Below, in pieces: positions 1 to 5,592 of a stretch of DNA of 5,592 bases. The translations under genes were made by a program, and so were the position numbers. The DNA lies in contig CAJWLW010000318.1 in NCBI GenBank assembly GCA_913042885.1, positions 1 through 5,592 of the forward strand. Direction: 5' to 3'. Every line of letters starts with the position of its first letter. The first letter of the stretch is position 1. The DNA is from an uncultured Lentisphaeria bacterium. GTDB taxonomy: Bacteria; Verrucomicrobiota; Lentisphaeria; JABSQK01; CAJWLW01. The notes under the pieces are model-generated. The model saw nothing but the letters and a program-made list of their open reading frames with translations. It searched no databases and was not told where the DNA came from.

Positions 1-124
1 TGTGGCGGCGGCGGATGCGGGCAGCGAAAAGCGTGGAAGAGACTGGCGATCCTGCTATAATCAAGACGTCGTGTGAATAGAGCTGCTGTTGGAGTCAACG
101 CTTTCGTGCGTCTTCAGCGGCCGG

Positions 125-361
125 TCAGAAGCGGGCGTCGGCCATACTGCCGAGCAGGTGGAGGACTTCAGCCATCGACGCCGGCCGGTTCTCGGGGTCT
201 TTGGCCAGGCAACGGTTGACGACGAGTTCGTCCCAGTCCTGCGGCACGGTCAACGGACGTGCCCGGCTGTAACCGAACTGCATCAGGTCTCCGCACAGGT
301 TTGGGGCGTAGATATTCGGCCCCCCGAGTATTTCGACGTGTACTTCGGCTCTCGGTTTCAT
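125..361 (-). CDS. Small orphan protein resembling the C-terminal end of a Hanks-type Ser/Thr kinase domain
   Basis: This 78-residue protein cannot be a kinase. Residues 38-71 (from LTVPQDWDELV through CLAKDPENRPASMAEVLHLLG) match the last helices of Hanks-type protein kinase domains, subdomain XI, with the typical D55-P-E-N-R59-P core. The ATP-binding, HRD and DFG parts are absent. The frame stays open upstream of the ATG, but those codons (read back to about 490) show no kinase motif. The first 30 residues (MKPRAEVHVEILGG...) match nothing I recognise, and there is no signal peptide or membrane segment. The ATG at 361 has an AGGAG eight bases upstream, which favours a real start over random remnant sequence. 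The gene lies 104 bp downstream of the hydrolase gene on the same strand, so co-transcription is possible. It could be a genuine small protein, perhaps a pseudo-kinase tail involved in binding, or the translated relic of a decayed kinase gene. The motif match is clear; the function is unknown. Confidence 0.55.
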   Translation of the reverse strand: MKPRAEVHVEILGGPNIYAPNLCGDLMQFGYSRARPLTVPQDWDELVVNRCLAKDPENRPASMAEVLHLLGSMADARF

Positions 362-369
362 CAGTGTGG

Positions 370-374
370 CTCCT
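370..374 (-). promoter_or_regulatory. Shine-Dalgarno for the 78-residue kinase-tail protein
   Basis: On the minus strand AGGAG lies 8 bases before the ATG at 361-359, which is good spacing. This is the main sequence support for translation of this short gene and for choosing this start. Confidence 0.5.
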
Positions 375-465
375 GCACCTGCCGGTAATGTGGCGGACCT
401 TGCAGCTATTTCTACACCGACAGAACAGGTCGTATCGATCGGCTTGGTACTCCGCGCAGTACTCG

Positions 466-1755
466 TCAGTTCAGACGCTTGAGGATGATCGGAATGGCGG
501 GCGGTTGCTGTGCCTTGGGCAGTGCCTTGCGGATCAGGGTCATGTGGTTGGCCGGCAGGACAACTAGGTCGATACCCTCCAGGCGCGTCGATTTCAGTGG
601 CACCACGCCGTCACCGATGCCCGTGACCAGATTGTGCATCGACGTCTCAAACTGTGTGCAGCCTTTACAGTCGCCTGGAAGCGTCGCCCGCATGCGCTTC
701 ATAAACTTGGTCACGTCCTCACGGCCGAATGGACTGGCGCGGCCTGCAATGACCAGCATGTCGATGTCCTGCGGGTGCGGCCGGCCGTTCAGTTCGGCGA
801 GAAAATCGCTCTCCGGCAGCAAGTCCAGCTTGGCCTCGCCGGCGCCGTCGAAAACGCCGCCGAACAGCAGACCGTCGCCGCTGAAAACACGGACCATCTG
901 GTCGCGCACCTCGGCAAAGCCGCGGAAGCGCGCGATTGGTGCCCCGTGATTCGGCGTGCCGACCATGATCAGGTGTTCCACCTTCGGATAGTTCATGTGG
1001 CCGCTGCCGCTGCCGTTGAGCAAGTCGGGGCGGGTCAGTATTTCACGCGAAACCAGGCCGCCCATGCTATGCGCGACGAGGCTGACACGGCGTACGCCAC
1101 AATCCTTTAGGATCGCCAGGTGCTTTGCCAGCGAATCCGCAGATTTCACAATCGGCTGGTCGTTCGGATATTCATAGCGGCAGACATCGTGACCGTGGTC
1201 GAGCAGCTCGGGTATCACGTTGTTCCAGATACGGCCGGTGTCGTCGATCCCGTGCACCAGAACGATCACGCGCTCACCGAGCGCAGCGTCCGCCGGCGCG
1301 ATATAATAATCGTCAGATGTGCACGCGAAAATGCCATACCGCGCTGCTGCTGCCGAGGCAGCGTCCGGAAACCATTCCTCGACCTGCCCGCGAAACTCGC
1401 TACGGATATGTTGGCTTTGGCGGCGCATAGCGGCACGATCGATGTTGATTGTCAGGCGGTCGTCGTCCAATTCGAAGGTAACGATGCCCTCGGTCAATTC
1501 GGCCAGGCGTTTATAGTATTTGCGGTCTGTGGCATCAGTCAGGTCGAGCGACAAGTCGATGTTCTCACAAATTTGCTTGTTGTCGAGACCCATTTCCTCT
1601 GCCAGCCAGCCGAGCATTCTGCCTACGTCGAGGCGGCCCTCTTCGAGCGGAATGCTCACCGAATCCTGCAGCTCCGTGTGGTCACCCGCATGCAGCATGA
1701 AACCGGTGCAAAGCAGACACAGCAACCATCGCTTCTTTATGCTCAAAATTTTCAT
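466..1755 (-). CDS. Exported alpha/beta-hydrolase, lipase/esterase type
   Basis: A predicted secreted or periplasmic hydrolase of 429 residues that probably cleaves ester bonds of lipids; the substrate cannot be read from sequence. The N-terminus has a basic stretch (KKR, residues 7-9) and a hydrophobic core (about 10-20), then a likely signal peptidase I site near residues 22-24. The cysteines in the hydrophobic core do not form a good lipobox. Residues about 25-160 form an extra N-terminal region. The hydrolase core begins with the strand IVLVHG (VHG at 167-169, oxyanion region). The nucleophile elbow AHSMGG follows with Ser230, then GTPNHGAP near 266-273, as in triacylglycerol lipases and PGAP1-like proteins. 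Probable acid and base are Asp382 (GIGDGVVP) and His404 (ANHMTLI). A CKGC pair at 363-366 could form a disulfide. I chose the ATG at 1755; an in-frame TTG two codons earlier (1761) is possible, and neither has a clear Shine-Dalgarno. It lies 138 bp downstream of the DUF2851 gene on the same strand. Confidence 0.88.
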   Translation of the reverse strand: MKILSIKKRWLLCLLCTGFMLHAGDHTELQDSVSIPLEEGRLDVGRMLGWLAEEMGLDNKQICENIDLSLDLTDATDRKYYKRLAELTEGIVTFELDDDRLTINIDRAAMRRQSQHIRSEFRGQVEEWFPDAASAAAARYGIFACTSDDYYIAPADAALGERVIVLVHGIDDTGRIWNNVIPELLDHGHDVCRYEYPNDQPIVKSADSLAKHLAILKDCGVRRVSLVAHSMGGLVSREILTRPDLLNGSGSGHMNYPKVEHLIMVGTPNHGAPIARFRGFAEVRDQMVRVFSGDGLLFGGVFDGAGEAKLDLLPESDFLAELNGRPHPQDIDMLVIAGRASPFGREDVTKFMKRMRATLPGDCKGCTQFETSMHNLVTGIGDGVVPLKSTRLEGIDLVVLPANHMTLIRKALPKAQQPPAIPIILKRLN

Positions 1756-1757
1756 AG

Positions 1758-1877
1758 TCAATGCCCGAACGGAAACCCACGTGCGCCGAAAGACGACCGC
1801 GGGGGATTTCGTTCAGGCACCAGATACCTCAATAGGTCGGCTCCCGTCAAGTTACCCTGTGTCAGCCCTGTCTGCAT
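1758..1877 (-). CDS. Possible 39-residue open frame between DUF2851 and hydrolase genes
   Basis: An ATG at 1877 opens a frame of 39 codons (starting MQTGLTQGNLTGADLL) whose TGA ends two bases before the hydrolase ATG. That arrangement would suit translational coupling. No convincing Shine-Dalgarno precedes it (a GGAG sits too close to the ATG), and the sequence matches no family I know. It may be a chance frame in a 138-bp spacer, so I list it only as a candidate. Confidence 0.12.
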   Translation of the reverse strand: MQTGLTQGNLTGADLLRYLVPERNPPRSSFGARGFPFGH

Positions 1878-1893
1878 ACTCCAATTTCATAAT

Positions 1894-3291
1894 TCAGCTG
1901 CCAGGATGAAAGTCGCGATAGAGCCGCAGCAACCCCTGCTGGGCGCATGCGTTGCTGACGACATCCCGGGCGCGGCTGGGCGGCATGAAAAAATGGTGCA
2001 TCGCTTCCTTCAACAGCCGGTTGTCCTGCAGCTTCGGGATCTGCAGCAGCGCCTGCTTGCCTTGCTCACATTGGGCGGCGCTCTGCTCCATCATGCAGTC
2101 CGCAAAAAAAAGCGGAATAGCCAGGTTCACCAGAAGGTCCTGGAAGCGGCGCTCGCCAAGGAGGCTGGCGGGCTTTTTCAGGGCTCGCGTGAAATCGTAG
2201 AAGCTGTGCCAGGACGCATCGGCGGCAGCACCGAACAGGTCGTGCAATTGCCGCATGGACTCCTGTGGCGTCGTTTTGCGGCGCATCGTCTGAATGATGT
2301 TGCGACCCAGCCTGTAGCTGTTGTCACGCAGAATCAGGTGGGCCGCGAGGAGGCGGCGCTCCGGCCAGTTGTACGGCCGCAGGCGATGGCGATTCCAGTG
2401 AATATCCGGGCAGCCCCGGCGATGCGGCCACCAGGCGTCCCACAATTTCCGAACCAGCGCCCGATGCTGCGGCAGCACCGCCGTGCGCGTCGGATCCGGC
2501 AGCAGCCCTGCCGCTCCGAAAAGAATGGCCATCGCCTCATGCTCGCCGGTCAAAGCGCTCAACCGGCGCACCGGCATATTCTCCGCCAGGCGCTGGAACG
2601 CCAGACGGTTGTTCTTGTATCCGAGGATGTCGAGGAACCGGTAGTAAACAGTCTGCTCCAGACCGTTCCGGAGGATTTCTTCGGAAATCTCGCGCGATTT
2701 CTCCAAAATCCGGGCGATGCCGTACGACTGGAGCAGATCCGCGATATGCTCGTCGCTGAGTTTCGCAAAGTGACCGGCGCAGTTACCGGGGTGAATCTTA
2801 CTCGCATAAGGATAAAGTGATAGGTCGATGCGTGCCAGCAACTCGGGCAGCGGCACGCTGAGCTGATGCTGCAGCACGCACAGCGGTATGTTCTGGGGGA
2901 ATGTGAGGTGATGGTTGGGATTGCTCCAGACGACGTGGAGGATGGTTCGGCTGTAATCGGGATTGCCGTCGTGGTGATGCCGGAACCAGTCCTCCGGCTG
3001 CAGGTGAATCTCGACCGCACCGTGCTGCAGCCGGCCGTTCACTGCGATGGCGGCATCATGGAAATCCGGACCGGACTCGACGTTCCAGACGCCGGCATGG
3101 AAAATCTGCAACAAATCACCTGAGACCGTAGTCAAAGGTGTGTTGACTAGTTGTTCGTTCCAGATGACCTGGACCAGCTTTTCCTGGAAATACGGTTCCT
3201 CGTCATTGAAGACGAAGAAACCGTTGTCAAAGAGGTCATTGTAAAAGGTGCTGAGCGTTTTGTTGGGATGAGGTTCTATATCGGGAGGCAT
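1894..3291 (-). CDS. DUF2851 family protein
   Basis: A 465-residue cytoplasmic protein of the DUF2851 family, known mainly from Bacteroidota and relatives, with no established function. The match rests on the N-terminal block EKLVQVIWNEQL (37-48), then SGPDFHDAAI (73-82), GAVEIHLQPEDWFRHHHD (91-108) and YSRTILHVVW (113-122). The later signature DILGYKNNRLAFQRLAENMP (221-240) also fits. The pattern of Asp76, Glu94 and His96, with the following DW and H-rich segment, is reminiscent of nuclease-type active sites, but that is inference. The middle and C-terminal parts are helical and rich in Arg and Trp. I chose the ATG at 3291. The longest open frame starts at 3387, but its extra 32 residues look non-coding and would run through the leader and start of the divergent protease gene. 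A weak GGTG lies a few bases before 3291. Homologues I remember end with a cysteine cluster after the QGLLRLY-type segment; this one stops at FHPGS without it. Confidence 0.85.
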   Translation of the reverse strand: MPPDIEPHPNKTLSTFYNDLFDNGFFVFNDEEPYFQEKLVQVIWNEQLVNTPLTTVSGDLLQIFHAGVWNVESGPDFHDAAIAVNGRLQHGAVEIHLQPEDWFRHHHDGNPDYSRTILHVVWSNPNHHLTFPQNIPLCVLQHQLSVPLPELLARIDLSLYPYASKIHPGNCAGHFAKLSDEHIADLLQSYGIARILEKSREISEEILRNGLEQTVYYRFLDILGYKNNRLAFQRLAENMPVRRLSALTGEHEAMAILFGAAGLLPDPTRTAVLPQHRALVRKLWDAWWPHRRGCPDIHWNRHRLRPYNWPERRLLAAHLILRDNSYRLGRNIIQTMRRKTTPQESMRQLHDLFGAAADASWHSFYDFTRALKKPASLLGERRFQDLLVNLAIPLFFADCMMEQSAAQCEQGKQALLQIPKLQDNRLLKEAMHHFFMPPSRARDVVSNACAQQGLLRLYRDFHPGS

Positions 3292-3374
3292 CACAGCACC
3301 GTGAAATATCAATCGTTCGACTTGTTCTCTTCGACCACTACCAGAGTAGAACGGTTCCAATGCCGTTGAAAAAC

Positions 3375-3380
3375 AGGTGA
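3375..3380 (+). promoter_or_regulatory. Shine-Dalgarno that decides the HtrA start
   Basis: AGGTGA lies 5 bases before the ATG at 3386. It overlaps the alternative GTG at 3377, which has no comparable site of its own, so the ATG is preferred. Confidence 0.6.
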
Positions 3381-3385
3381 ATATC

Positions 3386-4771
3386 ATGACCTACCGTATC
3401 CTTTGGCTCTGCTTAGCAACTTCGTTCGGGTTGTCGCCCGTTGCGCCAGGCCAGGCCGTGCTGATTCCGGCTACGTCGAACCGTATGACGCCAACTGTGC
3501 ACGCGGTCAATCAGGTGCTGCCTTCGGTTGTCAATATCAGCACCGACCGCCAGGTCATCGTACAGTACAAGTATCAGATCGGTGCGGTCACCTACCGTTC
3601 GCGGCCGCAAGCCGATCACCGCCAGTCGCTCGGCAGCGGCATCGTCATCGACCAGCAGCGCGGTCTCGTGCTGACCAATGACCACGTTGTCAAGCAGGCC
3701 CATAGGATCATCGTCACCCTGGCCGATGGCACCAACCACGCCGCCACCCCGATCGCTACCAGCGCCGCCAGCGATCTGGCCCTGCTCATGATCGATGATT
3801 TCCTGCCGCGCGCCGGCGTCACGGATATCCGGTTCGCCGTACCCGGCGATGTCTTGCTGGGTGAAGTTGTGATTGCTGCCGGTAATCCGTTCGGACTTGG
3901 CCACAGCGTCGCCGAGGGCATCGTCAGCGCTGTCGGACGCAACAAAGAACTGAACGGCGTCTATTACCACGACGTCGTGCAGACCACTATTTCGATCAAC
4001 CCCGGAAACAGCGGCGGTCCCATGAGCAATGCCGACGGCGACCTGATCGGCATGAGCACATTCACCGAGGAAGAGGCGGAAGGAATCAGCTTCGCTATCC
4101 CCGTGCAGCAGCTCGAGAATGTGCTCGGTGTCTGGCTCATTCCGTCGCGCTTCGGCATGAACAGCTGCGGTTTCGTGCCGGGCACCCGGGTTGTCGACGG
4201 CAAAAGCGTCGCGGTTGTGCGCAAAGTGCTCGAGGGCATGCCCGCCGCCGCGGCGGGTCTCCAGGCAGGCCAGGTGATTGATCGTTTCAACGGTGTGCCG
4301 GTGAGACAGGCCATCGATGTCAGCCGCCGCTTGTGGCAATTGAAGGAAGCCGACGAAGTCGAGGTGGTGCTCGGCAGCGGCGAGGTCATCAACTTCACCG
4401 TCGCAGGCATGCCGGATGTCAGCGAATTGAGCGGCAAGGAGCTCGGTGTCAAACGGCTTGGGCTCGAGCTGCAGCAGATGACCGAACGCTTGGCGAAAGT
4501 TTGGGGTTTCCTCGATTACCGCGGCCTGGTCGTCAGCGAAGTCAAGCCCGACAGTGTCCTGCGGCGCCGCGACCTGAAGCGTGGCGACATCATACGCTTC
4601 ATCGGAGAGGAACCGATCGCGGATTTCGTCTCTCTGGCGCGTGCTTTCCAGAGGGTGCACTATGGCGACGTCGTGACACTGGTTGTCGACCGTCCCGGGC
4701 AGAACGGTCCCTACGGCTCCGGGCAACGCTCGTTTCAGCGGCGCTTCATCGAGGTGCCTTTCTTCCGCTGA
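3386..4771 (+). CDS. HtrA/DegP-type periplasmic serine protease with two PDZ domains
   Basis: An ATP-independent envelope protease, and in this family often also a chaperone, that degrades misfolded exported proteins. The 461-residue product has an N-terminal hydrophobic stretch (about 4-22) with a likely signal peptidase cut after GQA (residue 24), so it should act in the periplasm. The trypsin-like domain spans about 35-250 with a complete triad: His100 in LTNDHVV, Asp130 in ASDLALL, and Ser209 in NPGNSGGP. The regulatory LA-type loop (about 54-80) is short. PDZ1 covers about 255-342 (AAAAGLQAGQVIDRFNG). PDZ2 covers about 357-438, with GLVVSEVKPDS and LKRGDIIRFIGEEP. Length and order fit DegP/DegQ/MucD better than the single-PDZ DegS. 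The gene is divergent from DUF2851 and its stop lies 4 bp from the stop of the convergent YraN gene. I saw no sigma-E-like or other clear promoter in the 94-bp leader. Family assignment is secure; the exact DegP, DegQ or MucD label is not. Confidence 0.95.
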   Translation: MTYRILWLCLATSFGLSPVAPGQAVLIPATSNRMTPTVHAVNQVLPSVVNISTDRQVIVQYKYQIGAVTYRSRPQADHRQSLGSGIVIDQQRGLVLTNDHVVKQAHRIIVTLADGTNHAATPIATSAASDLALLMIDDFLPRAGVTDIRFAVPGDVLLGEVVIAAGNPFGLGHSVAEGIVSAVGRNKELNGVYYHDVVQTTISINPGNSGGPMSNADGDLIGMSTFTEEEAEGISFAIPVQQLENVLGVWLIPSRFGMNSCGFVPGTRVVDGKSVAVVRKVLEGMPAAAAGLQAGQVIDRFNGVPVRQAIDVSRRLWQLKEADEVEVVLGSGEVINFTVAGMPDVSELSGKELGVKRLGLELQQMTERLAKVWGFLDYRGLVVSEVKPDSVLRRRDLKRGDIIRFIGEEPIADFVSLARAFQRVHYGDVVTLVVDRPGQNGPYGSGQRSFQRRFIEVPFFR

Positions 4772-4775
4772 GCCG

Positions 4776-5210
4776 TCAGGTAAACGGACGTTGCGGGTTC
4801 CGGTGTGCGTCGCCGCTGCCGTACGCTGCCGGGAGATGCCGGATTTCCTGCAGCCGCCAGCCCCGGATCACTACTTCGATGACGTCGAAGCGATACGCAA
4901 TATCCGGGTGTCCTATCTGGCGCAGATAGCGTTCTGCGGTGCGCACAATGTGCCATTTTTTCTTGGCGGTCACTGCATCGAGCGGTCGTGATCGCGACGA
5001 CGGCTGCCGCGTCTTGACCTCGACAAAGCACAGCATCAGCCCATCACGCCCGACGATATCAATTTCGCCATGTGGTCCTGCGTAGTTGAACGTCAGGATC
5101 TCCATGCCCAATTCGCGCAGCAGTCGCGCCGCCAGGCGCTCGCCGCGCTCACCCAGACGCAGATGCGCCGCTCGCAGCTCGGAGAATCGCAGTTTTCTGT
5201 CCGTCGCCAT
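4776..5210 (-). CDS. yraN: YraN/UPF0102 family protein (endonuclease-like fold)
   Basis: A 144-residue cytoplasmic protein of the UPF0102 family. The family is widespread, has a restriction-endonuclease-like core, and has no firmly settled role. The N-terminal helix carries LGERGERLAARLLRELG (19-35). The core strands give GPHGEIDIVGRDG (45-57, with Glu49 and Asp51) and FVEVKTR (62-68, with Glu64 and Lys66), which matches the (E)xD...ExK pattern of PD-(D/E)XK folds. KKKWHIVRTAERYL (83-96) and RFDVIEV (107-113) are the usual C-terminal motifs. The length is slightly above the roughly 120-130 residues usual for the family, through an N-terminal extension and a tail after residue 125. The ATG at 5210 is the only good start, since the frame closes at 5268-5270 upstream; a weak GGACAG precedes it. 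It converges on the HtrA gene with a 4-bp gap and is divergent from argB. Confidence 0.92.
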   Translation of the reverse strand: MATDRKLRFSELRAAHLRLGERGERLAARLLRELGMEILTFNYAGPHGEIDIVGRDGLMLCFVEVKTRQPSSRSRPLDAVTAKKKWHIVRTAERYLRQIGHPDIAYRFDVIEVVIRGWRLQEIRHLPAAYGSGDAHRNPQRPFT

Positions 5211-5266
5211 ATCTGTCCGAATGTGATCGCCCCAGTGAAAAAGTAAAGCCTCGATTCCATCAATAA

Positions 5267-5272
5267 TTTATA
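5267..5272 (-). promoter_or_regulatory. Possible -10 element for yraN
   Basis: On the minus strand TATAAA stands in a locally AT-rich patch about 57 bases before the yraN ATG. No good -35 is present at 16-18 bases, so this is only a candidate. Confidence 0.25.
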
Positions 5273-5361
5273 CCCGTAAAGTTGACAGAAAGAATGTTGG
5301 GAAGATGTACGCAAGACAGATGCAGGACATTGAGTAGTTGAGCGAAGAGGATCACGGGATA

Positions 5362-5389
5362 TTGCAATTCGGCTAGGGTTTTCTATATT
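5362..5389 (+). promoter_or_regulatory. Probable sigma-70-type promoter of argB
   Basis: TTGCAA (5362-5367) and TATATT (5384-5389) are separated by 16 bases and are close to consensus. Transcription would start near 5396, leaving a leader of about 17 bases that carries the argB Shine-Dalgarno. A perfect TTGACA at 5282-5287 further upstream has no good -10 at the right distance, so I rank it lower. Confidence 0.55.
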
Positions 5390-5402
5390 TGGTTATTTGG
5401 CC

Positions 5403-5408
5403 AGGAGG
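5403..5408 (+). promoter_or_regulatory. Shine-Dalgarno of argB
   Basis: AGGAGG followed by GGAG and then the GTG at 5413 gives a purine-rich site. The spacing of 4 bases is slightly tight for the first AGGAGG. The site supports GTG over the weaker in-frame TTG at 5389. Confidence 0.6.
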
Positions 5409-5412
5409 GGAG

Positions 5413-5592
5413 GTGCAAACCTACCAGAAGTATATCTCCAAGGCGGCGGTTCTGATCGAGGCGCTGCCTTACATCCAGCAATTCCGCGGCGCTTTGGTTG
5501 TTGTCAAATTCGGCGGCAGCGCCATGGAAGATGCGACGTGTGCGGAAAGTGCACTGCGTGACATTGTGCTGATGGAATGCGTCGGCATGAAG
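5413..5592 (+). CDS. argB: Acetylglutamate kinase, N-terminal part, cut by the window edge
   Basis: The enzyme phosphorylates N-acetyl-L-glutamate with ATP, the second step of arginine biosynthesis in the cytoplasm, and is often feedback-inhibited by arginine. Only the first 60 codons are visible; the frame is open to the last base. Residues 10-25 ([16 protein letters not shown]) and 28-39 ([12 protein letters not shown]) are the diagnostic ArgB opening. Lys32 and the GGS at 34-36 belong to the nucleotide and phosphate-binding site of the amino acid kinase fold. [12 protein letters not shown] (49-60) matches the next strand and helix. The early helix before VLIEALPYI is the kind found in many ArgB proteins, but arginine sensitivity cannot be judged from this fragment. 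The GTG at 5413 is chosen because of the AGGAGG just upstream. It is divergent from yraN across 202 bp. Confidence 0.93.
   Translation, partial: MQTYQKYISKAAVLIEALPYIQQFRGALVVVKFGGSAMEDATCAESALRDIVLMECVGMK

Noticed and set aside
56..61. TATAAT with an extended TG on the plus strand, a perfect -10 box
   Set aside because: There is no acceptable -35 at 16-18 bases and no credible plus-strand gene downstream; the next real gene is on the other strand.
1120..2820. A plus-strand open frame of 566 codons antisense to the hydrolase and DUF2851 genes
   Set aside because: The minus-strand genes have recognisable family motifs through the same stretch. The plus-strand product shows no domain and has composition typical of a codon-bias shadow in GC-rich DNA.
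3316..3335. Direct repeat TTCGAC at 3316-3321 and 3330-3335 in the HtrA leader
   Set aside because: Six bases repeated once is expected by chance at this scale; no third copy or longer similarity supports an operator.
3338..3349. Small inverted repeat CTAC-CAGA-GTAG upstream of HtrA
   Set aside because: A four-base stem is too short to be a terminator or a convincing operator.
3413..4726. A minus-strand open frame of 437 codons opposite HtrA
   Set aside because: It is antisense to a protease gene with a full catalytic triad and two PDZ domains. Its Asp- and His-rich translation is what reverse reading of GC-biased codons gives.
4774..4788. CCGT...ACGG inverted repeat just after the HtrA stop as a possible terminator
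   Set aside because: The stem is only about four pairs and there is no following T-run on either strand.

Overview
The window looks like chromosomal DNA from a GC-rich, Gram-negative-type bacterium. The gene set suggests the PVC superphylum (Verrucomicrobiota, Kiritimatiellota or Lentisphaerota): a DUF2851 protein, an exported two-PDZ HtrA protease, a YraN-type protein, an argB start, and a small protein with a Ser/Thr-kinase-like C-terminal motif. This placement is inference from family distribution and general sequence flavour. The window has no rRNA, marker gene or other taxonomic anchor. I saw no tRNA, rRNA, CRISPR array, insertion sequence or phage gene.

Layout from left to right. Positions 1-124 hold no convincing gene; the three plus-strand frames close at 58-60, 74-76 and 78-80, so a gene entering from the left could only leave a short tail. 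A minus-strand block follows. In transcription order it is a DUF2851 protein (3291 to 1894), a secreted alpha/beta-hydrolase of lipase type (1755 to 466), and a 78-residue protein resembling the last helices of a Hanks-type kinase (361 to 125). These genes are separated by 138 and 104 bp, so an operon is possible but not tight. Divergent from DUF2851, across about 94 bp, is a plus-strand HtrA/DegP serine protease (3386-4771). It converges with a minus-strand YraN/UPF0102 gene (5210 to 4776), with only 4 bp between the stop codons. YraN is in turn divergent from argB, whose first 60 codons lie at 5413-5592 behind a good promoter and ribosome binding site.

Functionally this is mostly a mosaic of independent housekeeping and envelope genes, not one recognisable system. 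HtrA (envelope protein quality control) and the exported hydrolase should both act outside the cytoplasm. YraN and DUF2851 both carry patterns reminiscent of nuclease-type folds, but the chemistry of each is unproven. ArgB starts arginine biosynthesis. Nothing here makes a convincing case for an undescribed multi-gene system. The items most worth a second look are the orphan kinase-tail protein with its own Shine-Dalgarno, the uncharacterised N-terminal domain of the exported hydrolase, and the C-terminus of the DUF2851 protein.
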